Source of the DNA: Chryseobacterium sp. BGARF1
GTDB lineage: Bacteria > Bacteroidota > Bacteroidia > Flavobacteriales > Weeksellaceae
Direction: 5' to 3'
Length of the DNA stretch: 64,000 nt
NCBI RefSeq assembly: GCF_001677955.1
Contig: NZ_LELA01000090.1
Location: 35,216-99,215 of the forward strand
In this document: one piece after another, positions 31,902 to 40,887 of the stretch
Layout: each line of letters opens with the position of its first letter
Position numbering within the stretch: the stretch's first letter is position 1
Notes under the pieces: generated by a model
Seen by the model: the letters and a program-made list of their open reading frames with translations, nothing else
The model's database searches: none
What the model was told of the DNA's origin: nothing
Position numbers and translations under genes: made by a program

Positions 31902-33275
31902 ATGAAAAAATCGTTTGCCTTAATCATATTTTCAACACAAATTATTTTTGCTCAAAATGTTGCTCAGAAACTAGATGATGCTACAAAAAACCTGATGAAT
32001 TCTTCATTGGCAATTTCATCCAATCTATCTTTTTATGTTACCGACGAAAGCGGAAATTTAGTGTATGAATTTCAAGGAAACAAAGGACTTTCAACAGCTT
32101 CAACTCAGAAAATTTTCACTGCAGCAGCAGCTTTGGAGACTTTAGGCAAAAATTACACGTACAAAACAACATCATCCTATTCAGGAACAATCTCTAATGG
32201 AAATTTAAACGGAAACCTTTTCATTACTTCAAACGGTGACCCTACTTTGGGAAGCTGGAGATATGAAGATTACAAACCTGAAAATTTCAAGCAAAAACTG
32301 ATTGAAGCAGTTAAAAAATCAGGAATTACAAAAATCTCGGGTGATTTAGTGATTGATGATTCTTATTTTGACCATCAAACCATTCCAGGAGGTTGGCCGT
32401 GGGACGATTTAGGAAATTATTACGGAGCAGGCGTTTGGGGCGTAAACTGGCGCGAAAACCAATTTGATATCAACATCAATGGAAATGATTTTAAAAGTTT
32501 TTCTTACCCTTTAGAAAATGTAAAATGGCTGAATGATTTAAAAGCAGCCGGAAGTTCAGATCAAAGTTTAATTTTTACGGCACCCTATTCTGATGTTGCT
32601 TTAATTAATGGAAGTTTACCGGTAGGCAAAGTATCAACTGTTTCAGGTTCTGTTCCGAATCCACCTTTGCAATTGGGTGTGGAAGTTCAGAAATGGCTAA
32701 AAGAATCAGGAATTGACTTTTCAGGAAAAGTGGTGACCAATTCTCAATTGGAAATAGAAGGAAAAAAAACTTTGGAAACTCCCAAAAACAATATCATTCT
32801 TACTTACGAATCGCCAACTTTAGATAAAATTGTGTATTGGTTTTTGAGAAAATCGGTGAATTTATACGGTGAAAATTTAATTAAAACCTTGGGTAAAGAG
32901 AAAAAAGGAAACCCAAGTTTCAAAAGTGGGATTTCTTATTTGAAAGAATTCTGGAAATCTAAAGGAATCAATTCTAATATGATCAATTTTGCAGACGGAA
33001 GTGGACTTTCACCACAAAACTATGTTTCTGCAAAAGCACAGGTGCAGGCTTTAATTTATGCTAAAAAACAAACTTGGTTTGAATCTTACTATGATGGATT
33101 TCCTACCCAGGATAATGGGATGAAAATGAAAAGCGGAACCATGCGCGACACCAAATCTTTCGCAGGTTACCAGACATCCAAAGACGGAAAAAAGTATGTA
33201 TATTCAATTATTATTAACAATTATTCAGGAAGCGCAAGTACAGAACTGCAGAAGATTTTGAATATTTTAAAATAA
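31902..33275 (+). CDS. dacB: D-alanyl-D-alanine carboxypeptidase/endopeptidase (PBP4 type)
   Basis: A 457-residue S13-family penicillin-binding protein with a signal peptide (IIFAQ, about residue 18). The active-site motifs are STQK (Ser67-Lys70), SVN in LRKSVNLYGE and KSG in KMKSGTMRDT. The large insert between motif 1 and motif 2 (about 80-270), typical of class C PBP4, is present (DDSYFDHQTIPGGWPWDD). It trims and cuts peptide cross-links in periplasmic peptidoglycan. It is followed after 6 bases by a histidine kinase gene. Confidence 0.93.
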   Translation: MKKSFALIIFSTQIIFAQNVAQKLDDATKNLMNSSLAISSNLSFYVTDESGNLVYEFQGNKGLSTASTQKIFTAAAALETLGKNYTYKTTSSYSGTISNGNLNGNLFITSNGDPTLGSWRYEDYKPENFKQKLIEAVKKSGITKISGDLVIDDSYFDHQTIPGGWPWDDLGNYYGAGVWGVNWRENQFDININGNDFKSFSYPLENVKWLNDLKAAGSSDQSLIFTAPYSDVALINGSLPVGKVSTVSGSVPNPPLQLGVEVQKWLKESGIDFSGKVVTNSQLEIEGKKTLETPKNNIILTYESPTLDKIVYWFLRKSVNLYGENLIKTLGKEKKGNPSFKSGISYLKEFWKSKGINSNMINFADGSGLSPQNYVSAKAQVQALIYAKKQTWFESYYDGFPTQDNGMKMKSGTMRDTKSFAGYQTSKDGKKYVYSIIINNYSGSASTELQKILNILK

Positions 33276-33281
33276 ATAGAG

Positions 33282-34439
33282 TTGAAAAAAAGATCCATTT
33301 TCGCCAGATTCAACAACTGGTTTATTTTTTCTCTAATGACATTGGTGGTTGTAGCAATTGTAATTGCTTCAACGATGGTCGTAAATTACTTAAAGAAAGA
33401 TGAAGTAAAGAGAGTTGACATTTTGGTAAAAGCTATAAAATTTCAACAGGATGTTACCCCCAGTCTTGAAGTACAGGAATTACTTCTTGCTATTTATAGC
33501 TCAAACACAACAATTCCTGTGATTATTTTAGATAAAAATGATCAGATTATAGAGTATAAACATTTGCCAAAAGAAATTGGCGATGATTCTCAGGCTATCA
33601 TTGCTGAAGCAAAGAAAATGGAGAAAAAATATCCTGCCATAGAAATAAAAGTTCAGGGTGGAAATGATCAGTTTGTGTATTATGACAACTCAAAAATGTT
33701 GAATAATCTACAATATTTCCCTTTTCTTTTAGGATTTTTTGTGCTGTGTTATTTCCTATTTTCATTCTGGTTTTTAAGAACAGTGAAAAAGACCGACGAA
33801 GGTTACCTTTGGGCAGGTTTAGCAAAAGAAACGGCTCATCAAATTGGAACTCCGCTATCATCAATGATGGGTTGGATGGAAATTATGAAGCTTGAAAACC
33901 CAGATTCAGACGGTGTTGTCGAAATAGAAAAAGATATTGAAAGACTCAGAACAATTTCCGAAAGATTTTCTAAAATAGGTTCAGTTCCCGAACTGAATGA
34001 TGTGAATTTTAATGAAACTATCAAAGAGAATTACGATTATCTGAAAACAAGAATTTCAAGGAAAATAGATTTTTCGCTTTTGCTTCCTACCTATAATATT
34101 TTGGTTCCGCACAACAAAATTCTGATGAGTTGGGTGATTGAAAATTTGGTAAAAAATGCAGTTGATGCTATGAAAGGGGAAGGCACTTTACAAATGTCGG
34201 TTTTCGAACGCAACAAAAATATTCTGGTTGAAGTAAAAGATAGCGGAAGCGGAATGACAAAATACCAGGCTCAAAACGCTTTTAAACCAGGGTATTCTAC
34301 AAAAAAACGTGGTTGGGGATTAGGTTTAAGCTTAGCCAAAAGAGTCGTACAGGAATATCATAATGGGGATATTAAGATCTCTCAAACAGAAGTAGGAAAA
34401 GGAACTACTTTTAGAATTGTAATTAAAAAAGAAAAATAA
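33282..34439 (+). CDS. Membrane sensor histidine kinase (orphan)
   Basis: A 385-residue kinase. The start is most likely TTG at 33282, since the next in-frame ATG falls inside the first membrane helix. Helices lie at about 14-35 and 143-166, enclosing a 105-residue extracytoplasmic sensor domain. The H-box is AKETAHQIGTPLSSMMGW (His186), the N-box ENLVKNAVDAMKG, and G-boxes are VKDSGSGM and WGLGLSLAKRVV. It belongs to the NtrB/HisKA-like class. No response regulator is adjacent. The tight spacing behind dacB suggests a cell-wall stress role (inference). Confidence 0.88.
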   Translation: MKKRSIFARFNNWFIFSLMTLVVVAIVIASTMVVNYLKKDEVKRVDILVKAIKFQQDVTPSLEVQELLLAIYSSNTTIPVIILDKNDQIIEYKHLPKEIGDDSQAIIAEAKKMEKKYPAIEIKVQGGNDQFVYYDNSKMLNNLQYFPFLLGFFVLCYFLFSFWFLRTVKKTDEGYLWAGLAKETAHQIGTPLSSMMGWMEIMKLENPDSDGVVEIEKDIERLRTISERFSKIGSVPELNDVNFNETIKENYDYLKTRISRKIDFSLLLPTYNILVPHNKILMSWVIENLVKNAVDAMKGEGTLQMSVFERNKNILVEVKDSGSGMTKYQAQNAFKPGYSTKKRGWGLGLSLAKRVVQEYHNGDIKISQTEVGKGTTFRIVIKKEK

Positions 34440-34494
34440 TAAAAGAAATTAATGCCAAAAGCTAATTGCTAAAAGCCAGAAGCAAAAATTTCAC

Positions 34495-34502
34495 TATTTT
34501 TG
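34495..34502 (+). promoter_or_regulatory. -7 box, possibly leaderless, of lolD
   Basis: TATTTTTG ends 4 bases before ATG 34507. Transcription would begin at about the start codon. Confidence 0.4.
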
Positions 34503-34506
34503 AAGC

Positions 34507-35175
34507 ATGATTAAAGCGAGTAATATCCATAAATCTTATGGAAGTCTGGAAGTATTGAAAGGAGTTGATATTCACATCAAAACTGGGGAAGTGGTCTCTA
34601 TTGTTGGAGAATCAGGAGCCGGAAAATCTACATTGCTACAGATTTTAGGAACTCTAGATACTCCTTCCACTCCTAAAAATTATGACACTGAGATTTTGCT
34701 GAATGACCAATCTTTCATTTATATGAGTGATAAGCAGATTTCAAAATTCAGAAATCAGAATATTGGTTTTGTTTTTCAGTTTCATCAGTTACTTCCTGAG
34801 TTTACTGCTTTAGAAAATGTTTTGCTGCCTACCAAAATTGCAGGAACCAGCGAAAAAGAAGCTTTAGATAAGGCTTATCAATTATTTGAAGATCTAAAAA
34901 TAGTAGAGAGAATTCATCATAAACCCAATCAATTATCGGGTGGTGAAGCACAGAGAGTTGCCGTTGCAAGAGCTTTGATTAACTCACCAAAGATTATTTA
35001 TGCAGATGAGCCGACAGGAAACTTAGACTCGAAAAACGCCGATGATCTTCACAGGTTATTTTTTGATTTGAGAGATAAATACAACCAAACTTTTGTAATT
35101 GTAACGCATAATCCGCAATTAGCAGAAATTACCGATCGCAAACTGGTGATGAAGGACGGATTGATCGTTGAGTAA
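34507..35175 (+). CDS. lolD: ABC transporter ATPase, LolD type
   Basis: A 222-residue ATPase of the LolD/MacB group. Walker A is GESGAGKST (about 36-44), the Q-loop lies in [12 protein letters not shown], the signature is LSGGEAQR, and Walker B is IIYADEPTG. LolD drives release of lipoproteins from the inner membrane with LolC/E, but the permease gene is not beside it. The MacB-like alternative cannot be excluded. Confidence 0.85.
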   Translation: MIKASNIHKSYGSLEVLKGVDIHIKTGEVVSIVGESGAGKSTLLQILGTLDTPSTPKNYDTEILLNDQSFIYMSDKQISKFRNQNIGFVFQFHQLLPEFTALENVLLPTKIAGTSEKEALDKAYQLFEDLKIVERIHHKPNQLSGGEAQRVAVARALINSPKIIYADEPTGNLDSKNADDLHRLFFDLRDKYNQTFVIVTHNPQLAEITDRKLVMKDGLIVE

Positions 35176-35186
35176 TTTTTAAAAAT

Positions 35187-35759
35187 ATGAAATCTTTACT
35201 ATTTGCATTCTTATTTTTAATTTCTTGTAATCAATCACGAGCTCAGGAAAGTATAGATATTTTACCAAAAGAGAGAATTTCAGAGCTTAAAAATTATATT
35301 AAAGATAAAAATTACAACCAAAATCTGGCTGTTTTTGTTAATTTTAAAATTCATTCAGGAAAGTTTCGGTATTTTGTTTACGACTTGAAAAATGATAAAA
35401 TAGTACAGAAAGCAATTGTTTCTCACGGTTCAGGGTCGGTAATCAAGAATTCTAATCGACTTACATTTTCTAATGTTGAAGGTTCTTACCAATCTTCTTT
35501 GGGAAAATATGAAATTAGAGAAAGTTATTCCGGTCAATTCGGAAAAGCATATCGTTTAAAAGGTTTAGATCCTACCAACAGCAACGCAATGCAGCGTGCA
35601 ATTGTGTTACACTCTTTTGGATGTGTTCCGGATCAGGAATCTCAGAATCTGGCCTGTTTAAGCTTAGGTTGTCCGATGCTTTCAGCAAAAGCTTTTAAAG
35701 AAACCGCAAAACATGTAGACCAATCGAAAAAGAGCATTATTTTGTATGCTTTTTATTAA
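35187..35759 (+). CDS. L,D-transpeptidase-like lipoprotein (YkuD_2 family)
   Basis: A 190-residue protein with a lipoprotein signal (FLISC, Cys13). The remaining 170 residues match the murein L,D-transpeptidase catalytic family YkuD_2: KFRYFVYDLKNDKIVQKAIVSHGSGS, then LGKYEIRESYSGQFGKAYRLKGLD, and a catalytic Cys in LSLGCPMLSAKAF. His in IVLHSFG is the likely partner. It probably forms or edits 3-3 cross-links or attaches lipoproteins in the periplasm. It lies 11 bases after lolD. Confidence 0.85.
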   Translation: MKSLLFAFLFLISCNQSRAQESIDILPKERISELKNYIKDKNYNQNLAVFVNFKIHSGKFRYFVYDLKNDKIVQKAIVSHGSGSVIKNSNRLTFSNVEGSYQSSLGKYEIRESYSGQFGKAYRLKGLDPTNSNAMQRAIVLHSFGCVPDQESQNLACLSLGCPMLSAKAFKETAKHVDQSKKSIILYAFY

Positions 35760-35887
35760 CTAAATAATTTATAGTTGATAGTTTTTAGTTGATGGTTGTT
35801 GGATCGATATTCGATATAATAAAAAAATATATTAATAAATGTTTTCAATAACTAATAACTAAACCCCATAACCTAAACCCTAAAATT

Positions 35888-36565
35888 ATGTCTATAAAAT
35901 TTTTGGCAGAAGACGACAGACCGAGAGAAAAGTTTTTATTGAAAGGTAAAAACGCACTTTCTGACTCTGAACTTTTGGCAATTATTATGGGCAGTGGAAA
36001 TAGGGACGAAACTGCGGTAGAACTGGCAAGAAAAATTCTGGCATCAGTTGATAATAATTGGCATCAGCTAAGCTTATTAACAGTTAAAGATTTAATGAAG
36101 TTCAAGGGGATTGGTGAAGTAAAAGCCATTTCAATTGCCACTGCTTTAGAAATTGGAAAAAGAAGAGCGAGTCAGGAAATTCCCGAAAAGCCTACGATTT
36201 CAAGCAGTAAAGACGCTTACAACATCCTGAAAATTCATTTATCAGATCTCAGAACCGAAGAGTTTTGGGCTCTCTTTCTAAACCAAAGCAATAAAGTGAT
36301 TCATATTGCTCAACTGACGCAAGGTGGAATTAATCAGTCGATTGTAGACATCAGAATACTTTTCAAAACAGCATTAGAACATTTTTCGACAGGAATTATT
36401 ATTTCTCACAACCATCCATCAGGAAATTTAAAATCCAGTGCAGAAGATATCAATATAACCAAAAGAGTGAAAGAAGCAGGAAATGTGATGAGCATTCAGC
36501 TTTTGGACCATTTAATTATTACCCAAAACGCATATACAAGTTTTGCAGACGAAGGATTATTATGA
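35888..36565 (+). CDS. radC: RadC/JAB-domain DNA repair protein
   Basis: A 225-residue RadC. The N-terminal part has a helix-hairpin-helix (LMKFKGIGEVKAISIATALEIGKRR, about 75-98) and the C-terminal part the JAMM metal site HNHPSGNLKSSAEDINITKR. The length is that of full chromosomal RadC, not the short phage type. Its biochemical role is still unclear in the family. The next gene starts inside the stop codon (ATGA). Confidence 0.93.
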   Translation: MSIKFLAEDDRPREKFLLKGKNALSDSELLAIIMGSGNRDETAVELARKILASVDNNWHQLSLLTVKDLMKFKGIGEVKAISIATALEIGKRRASQEIPEKPTISSSKDAYNILKIHLSDLRTEEFWALFLNQSNKVIHIAQLTQGGINQSIVDIRILFKTALEHFSTGIIISHNHPSGNLKSSAEDINITKRVKEAGNVMSIQLLDHLIITQNAYTSFADEGLL

Positions 36566-37470
36566 TTAGAAGATTAAAATACAATGAAATTGATTTTGAA
36601 AAATATACTCAATGCCTGGAAAGTTCTGCACAGCGAAAATATTCTGCAACTAGACAGTTTTTGGATATTTCTTCTGACAAAAAATGGGAACTTTTGGTGT
36701 ATGGAGATTATGAAGCCGTAATGCCTGTTCCTTATGTATTTAAATCTAAAATCAAGATTGTTCATAATCCTATGCTTTGTCAGCAATTAGGCATATTTTC
36801 AAAAGAGGATAATGTAGAAATTAATGAACGATTTTTAAACTTTTTAGAGAAAAATTATCTTATCCGAATTTATAGTTTTAATGAATTTAATCATTTCAAA
36901 ACGTCTTTAAAGTCTAAAAAAAATTATCTTATACCTCCGAATGATCATGAAACGGTTTATGGTAAATATTCTCCAAAAAGAAAGAGAAAGCTTAGACTGG
37001 ATGAGGATGTTGTAAAAAATTCTGAGATAAAAAATATCAGTTTTTCTCAGGCTGAAAGCTTTATCAAAGAAAATTTCCTGGGAGCAGATAAAGAAGAAGA
37101 TATCGATTTGTTCATTTCAATTTTCAAAAATATGTTTGAAGCCAACTGTCTGAATTTTTCAGCCTTTTATCTCCATAAAAAGATCATCAATATTGTTGTT
37201 ACTTATTTTGATGATCTTACAGTCGCTCTTTTGGGAACATTTAATGATAAAGAATTAGTTAAAGTGTCGGGTGCTTCTACATTGATAGACAATTGTATAA
37301 AAGAAAACATCTCAACCAAAATATTTGATTTTGAAGGCAGTGAACTACCGAATGTTGAAGAGTTTTTCAGAGGTTTCAGACCCGAACTTCGTCCTTATCA
37401 TCTGATTGAATATTCTAAAAAAAAAATCATTAAAAAATTACTAAGCTTGAAATTTATCATGAAACTTTAA
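36562..37470 (+). CDS. GNAT/FemAB-like acyltransferase, uncharacterised
   Basis: A 302-residue protein with a 4-base overlap with radC. There is no signal or membrane segment, but the last 20 residues are very basic. The layout is of two GNAT-like halves, as in FemAB and related aminoacyl or acyl transferases: FLDISSDKKWELLVYGDYEAVMPVPYVFKSK in the first, YGKYSPKRKRKLRLDED as linker, and FSAFYLHKKIINIVVTYFDDLTVALLGTFN in the second. Such proteins are common near surface-glycan genes of Bacteroidota. The substrate is unknown. Confidence 0.65.
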   Translation: MIRRLKYNEIDFEKYTQCLESSAQRKYSATRQFLDISSDKKWELLVYGDYEAVMPVPYVFKSKIKIVHNPMLCQQLGIFSKEDNVEINERFLNFLEKNYLIRIYSFNEFNHFKTSLKSKKNYLIPPNDHETVYGKYSPKRKRKLRLDEDVVKNSEIKNISFSQAESFIKENFLGADKEEDIDLFISIFKNMFEANCLNFSAFYLHKKIINIVVTYFDDLTVALLGTFNDKELVKVSGASTLIDNCIKENISTKIFDFEGSELPNVEEFFRGFRPELRPYHLIEYSKKKIIKKLLSLKFIMKL

Positions 37471-37542
37471 TTTAATCACGTTCTTTAGAATAGTTCTATA
37501 TATTATTCTTAAATTTATAAAAGTATTTACAAACTGCACACA

Positions 37543-38475
37543 ATGCTAAAGAAGATTCGCCATTATAAGTTGCCTTACATGATTTATAATTTTTTCAACA
37601 AAAAAAAATTACAGCATAATATTCCGCTTTATAAAAAATACGGTCTTGATAAAAGCTATTTTTCGAGTATCTCAAGCAAAGACTTTGCGTATTTGCCTGA
37701 AAATGAAAGAAAATTTGATGAGCAAAAACTTTTCAATACCGAATTTTACAAAAGTCTTTCCGAAGAAAATAAAATCAGTGCAAAAGGTTTTGATGATAAC
37801 GGTTTTTTGGTTCTACGAAATTATCTTAAACCCGAAACTGCCGATCAGATCAACGATGAAATTGAGAAACTCATGAAAGATGGAACCATCAAGTTCCGTT
37901 ATGGCGGTAAATTAATGTTCGTTATTCATCATTCTGAAATCATAAAAAATATTGGAAATGACAAAAACTTACTAGAATTTTTATCTGTTTTAATCGATGG
38001 TGATGCTAAATTGTTTCAGAGTATTAATTTTATCAATGGAAGTCAGCAAAAAACACATTCAGATAGTATTCACATGACGACTTACCCTTTGGGCGGTCTT
38101 CTAGGAGTTTGGATTGCTTTGGAAGATGTGGATGAAACAAATGGCGCTTTACATTATATTCCGGGAAGCCATAAGCTTCCATATTTCTTAAACTCTGACT
38201 ATGATAATGAAGGAACAGCTTTCAAAATCGGTAAAAAGAGCTATTTGGCTTACGAAGAATTTCTTGAAAATAAAGTGAAAGAATTAGGCTTAAAAAAAGA
38301 AGTTTTCAGAGCTAAAAAAGGAGATCTTTTGATTTGGCATGCTAATATTCTTCACGGTGGCGAACCACATTTAGACAAAACAAAAACAAGAAAAAGCTTA
38401 GTTTATCATTATTTTGACGAAAAAAGCGTGTGTTATCATGAGGTTACGCAAAGACCTGCATTATTTGAATTGTAA
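37543..38475 (+). CDS. Phytanoyl-CoA dioxygenase (PhyH) family protein
   Basis: A 310-residue Fe(II)/2-oxoglutarate oxygenase. The facial triad is THSDSIHMT (His and Asp) and IWHANILHGGE (distal His), and the 2-oxoglutarate Arg is in KTRKSLVYH. LGVWIALEDVDETNGALHYIPGSHKL is the typical core. The N-terminal 75 residues (basic, with PLYKKYGLDKSYFS) are extra. It is followed after 2 bases by a membrane protein gene, and preceded by the FemAB-like gene, which suggests a small pathway that modifies a surface or lipid metabolite. Confidence 0.85.
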   Translation: MLKKIRHYKLPYMIYNFFNKKKLQHNIPLYKKYGLDKSYFSSISSKDFAYLPENERKFDEQKLFNTEFYKSLSEENKISAKGFDDNGFLVLRNYLKPETADQINDEIEKLMKDGTIKFRYGGKLMFVIHHSEIIKNIGNDKNLLEFLSVLIDGDAKLFQSINFINGSQQKTHSDSIHMTTYPLGGLLGVWIALEDVDETNGALHYIPGSHKLPYFLNSDYDNEGTAFKIGKKSYLAYEEFLENKVKELGLKKEVFRAKKGDLLIWHANILHGGEPHLDKTKTRKSLVYHYFDEKSVCYHEVTQRPALFEL

Positions 38476-38477
38476 AG

Positions 38478-39632
38478 ATGTCTAAAAAAACGAATCTGAT
38501 CTTGAAGGTTTTACTTTCACTCTATTTATGCTGTATGTCGTATTATCTTTATACACATCAATATTATAATGTAGATATTGAGGCATATATGGGATTGCTG
38601 TATAAAGCTGAATATCCTGAAATGAATATCGAAGAAATTCATAAAAAAGTTTTTGCAGAGTTAGATGAAAAAAGACCAGGAATGTTTGAGTCTGATCTTT
38701 CACATGAAGAGACCGCCAAGGGAGAAAATACTTATTACAAAACCATCTCAGAAGATCCAAAAGTTTTTGAAGAAGAATTGCAGCTGTTTTCGGTAAAACC
38801 ATTTTATAATTTTGTTAATTTAGTATTTTTCAAAGCTGATTTTGCGGCATCGACCTCTACATTTTTGATCTCGATATTATCTTATGCTTTAATACTTTGG
38901 TTTGTTTTTCTATTTTTATCAAAGATCCTTAACAACCATCAGTTAGCATTTTTGTTAACTTTATTATTATCGCTTTTTAAACCGCTTTTAGAATCGAGTA
39001 GGCATGCTTCCCCTGATAGCTTATCCTGTTTGCTTTTACTTTTAAGTTTTTATGTTTTTATCATTAAACGAGATCTTCTCATTGCAACCATTTTTGCAAT
39101 GCTCTGCATTTTAACCAGACCAGAATATTTCATCTTCTATTCATTCATTTATATTTTGACCTTTATCCAAAGAAGAAAATTAGAAATTAAGAATCATGAA
39201 TTTACTATTTCTTTTGTGTACTTATTTCTGTCTTTTGGAGTAGTGCAGTATTTTAATCAGATTTCCTGGTCTACATTATTTATGAATCAGTTTACGAAAG
39301 TTCAGCTATATCCGATTTCAAACCCGGATACATTTAATTTTCAGGATTATTTACACTTTATTACATCCAAAATATTATTTGAATTTAATTCATCATATTT
39401 CTTATTACTGTTGATTTTTATTACAGTAATTGTTTACAATAAATTTTCTTTTCAGAAGAAAAACTATGTGCCATATCTATTTTTTGGAGTTATTTATCTC
39501 TCTATTTTCCTTAGGTTTTTGATTTTTCCAACGATGGCCAACAGAATGATGATCGGTTATTATCTCATCATTATACTGGGTTTAATTTACATTCAAAGTT
39601 CAAAAGAAGATTTATTTAAAAAACTTTCCTAA
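38478..39632 (+). CDS. Multi-helix membrane protein, unknown
   Basis: A 384-residue protein with about nine predicted membrane helices, a first helix at about 7-24, and a 90-residue acidic extracytoplasmic loop after it (EAEYPEMNIEEIHKKVFAELDEKRPG). The architecture recalls polytopic glycosyltransferases or mannosyltransferase-like proteins of the GT-C type, but I see no clear DxD-like catalytic motif. It is co-transcribed with the PhyH gene. Confidence 0.7.
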   Translation: MSKKTNLILKVLLSLYLCCMSYYLYTHQYYNVDIEAYMGLLYKAEYPEMNIEEIHKKVFAELDEKRPGMFESDLSHEETAKGENTYYKTISEDPKVFEEELQLFSVKPFYNFVNLVFFKADFAASTSTFLISILSYALILWFVFLFLSKILNNHQLAFLLTLLLSLFKPLLESSRHASPDSLSCLLLLLSFYVFIIKRDLLIATIFAMLCILTRPEYFIFYSFIYILTFIQRRKLEIKNHEFTISFVYLFLSFGVVQYFNQISWSTLFMNQFTKVQLYPISNPDTFNFQDYLHFITSKILFEFNSSYFLLLLIFITVIVYNKFSFQKKNYVPYLFFGVIYLSIFLRFLIFPTMANRMMIGYYLIIILGLIYIQSSKEDLFKKLS

Positions 39633-39647
39633 GAGCCAATTTATTAG

Positions 39648-39655
39648 TAATTTTG
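39648..39655 (+). promoter_or_regulatory. -7 promoter box upstream of 39668
   Basis: TAATTTTG, 12 bases before ATG 39668. It supports the ATG over the overlapping TTG frame at 39653. Confidence 0.4.
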
Positions 39656-39667
39656 CTACCTCAAATT

Positions 39668-40180
39668 ATGACAGATTTTTCAGACTATTTACCCTATGCA
39701 GCTGCATTAGTTATAGCAATTCCGTTTTTGGTCTTGCTGAGACAATTTGTGTATTCTTACATAAACTTAAAAAATCAGGAGATCAAACTACTTTCTGTAA
39801 AGTCTAATTCTGAAAACAAAACCCATTCTTATGAAAGAATGACCCTTTTTTTGGAAAGAATAAAACCTTCAAACCTTATTCTTAAGTTTGATAAAGACCT
39901 TGCAGCTCATGAGTTTGTATTTCTTACCGAGAAAACCATCAACGAAGAATTTGATTACAATGCTTCACAGCAACTTTATTTAACAAAAAATTCATGGCAA
40001 AATATCGTAGATTCTAAAAATGCAATCATAGATTTGCTACACAAAACCTACGAAAGTCTTAATAATAACCCGAATCTTAATGAATATAAAACCGTTTTTA
40101 TCATGAATTATATGAATGATAATGATTACATCGGTGCAACGATAGAAGATTTGAGGAGAGAAATTTTAATAATAGCTTAA
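39668..40180 (+). CDS. Membrane-anchored conserved hypothetical protein
   Basis: A 170-residue protein with one N-terminal membrane helix (YAAALVIAIPFLVLLRQFVY, about 9-28) and a cytoplasmic helical domain of about 140 residues (HSYERMTLFLERIKPSNLI... ). It resembles small flavobacterial proteins of unknown function that precede ppa. It lies 20 bases before ppa, so the two are probably co-transcribed. Confidence 0.7.
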   Translation: MTDFSDYLPYAAALVIAIPFLVLLRQFVYSYINLKNQEIKLLSVKSNSENKTHSYERMTLFLERIKPSNLILKFDKDLAAHEFVFLTEKTINEEFDYNASQQLYLTKNSWQNIVDSKNAIIDLLHKTYESLNNNPNLNEYKTVFIMNYMNDNDYIGATIEDLRREILIIA

Positions 40181-40200
40181 TTAAATAATAAATATAAATA

Positions 40201-40812
40201 ATGATTCCAAATTTTAAAGCACATCCGTGGCATGGGATTTCTGCAGGAGAAGATGCGCCAAACGTGGTCAACGTATTCGTGGAAATAGTTCCTTCAGACA
40301 CAATTAAATACGAAATAGATAAAGAAACTGGTTACCTTAAAGTAGACAGACCTCAGAAGTTTTCTAACATTATTCCTGCATTATACGGTTTTGTTCCTAG
40401 AACTTACTGTAATGAGGAAGTAATGAAATTGGCAGTAGCAAGCGGTGCAACAGACGTTACAATGGGAGATCATGATCCTTTGGATATCTGTGTATTAAGC
40501 TCTCACAACATTCACTCAGGAGGACTTTTGATGGAAGCTATTCCAATCGGAGGTTTCAAAATGATCGACGGAGGTGAAGCTGATGATAAAATTGTTGCCG
40601 TAATGGTAAGTGATCACGCATTCGGTCATTTCAGAGATATTTCAGAATTGCCTGAAGCTGAAGTAAAAAGATTGATGCACTATTTCTTAACGTACAAAAA
40701 CTTACCTGATGAGCCTGCAAAATGTAGAATTCAGGAGGTTTACGGAGCAGAACATGCAAGAAAAGTAATTGTAGCTTCTCAGGAAGATTACGCAAGCAAA
40801 TTTGGAGGATAA
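40201..40812 (+). CDS. ppa: Soluble inorganic pyrophosphatase (family I)
   Basis: A 203-residue cytoplasmic pyrophosphatase that hydrolyses PPi with Mg. The signature is GDHDPLDICVL (Asp90, Asp92, Asp95), with further metal-site residues in YGFVPRTY and KMIDGGEADDKIVAV. The length is slightly above that of E. coli PpA. About 3 kb further on is a membrane PPi-driven ion pump, so the organism has both ways to dispose of PPi. Confidence 0.94.
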   Translation: MIPNFKAHPWHGISAGEDAPNVVNVFVEIVPSDTIKYEIDKETGYLKVDRPQKFSNIIPALYGFVPRTYCNEEVMKLAVASGATDVTMGDHDPLDICVLSSHNIHSGGLLMEAIPIGGFKMIDGGEADDKIVAVMVSDHAFGHFRDISELPEAEVKRLMHYFLTYKNLPDEPAKCRIQEVYGAEHARKVIVASQEDYASKFGG

Positions 40813-40831
40813 AATTCTTCTTAATTTAAAT

Positions 40832-40870
40832 AAAAAAAGGGTAGATGAACAATTCATTTACCCTTTTTTT
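40832..40870. terminator. Bidirectional terminator after ppa
   Basis: AAAAGGGTAGATGAA pairs with TTCATTTACCCTTTT (one mismatch/wobble) around CAA, with A- and T-runs on both sides. Confidence 0.8.
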
Positions 40871-40887
40871 ATTTACAGCTTACATAT

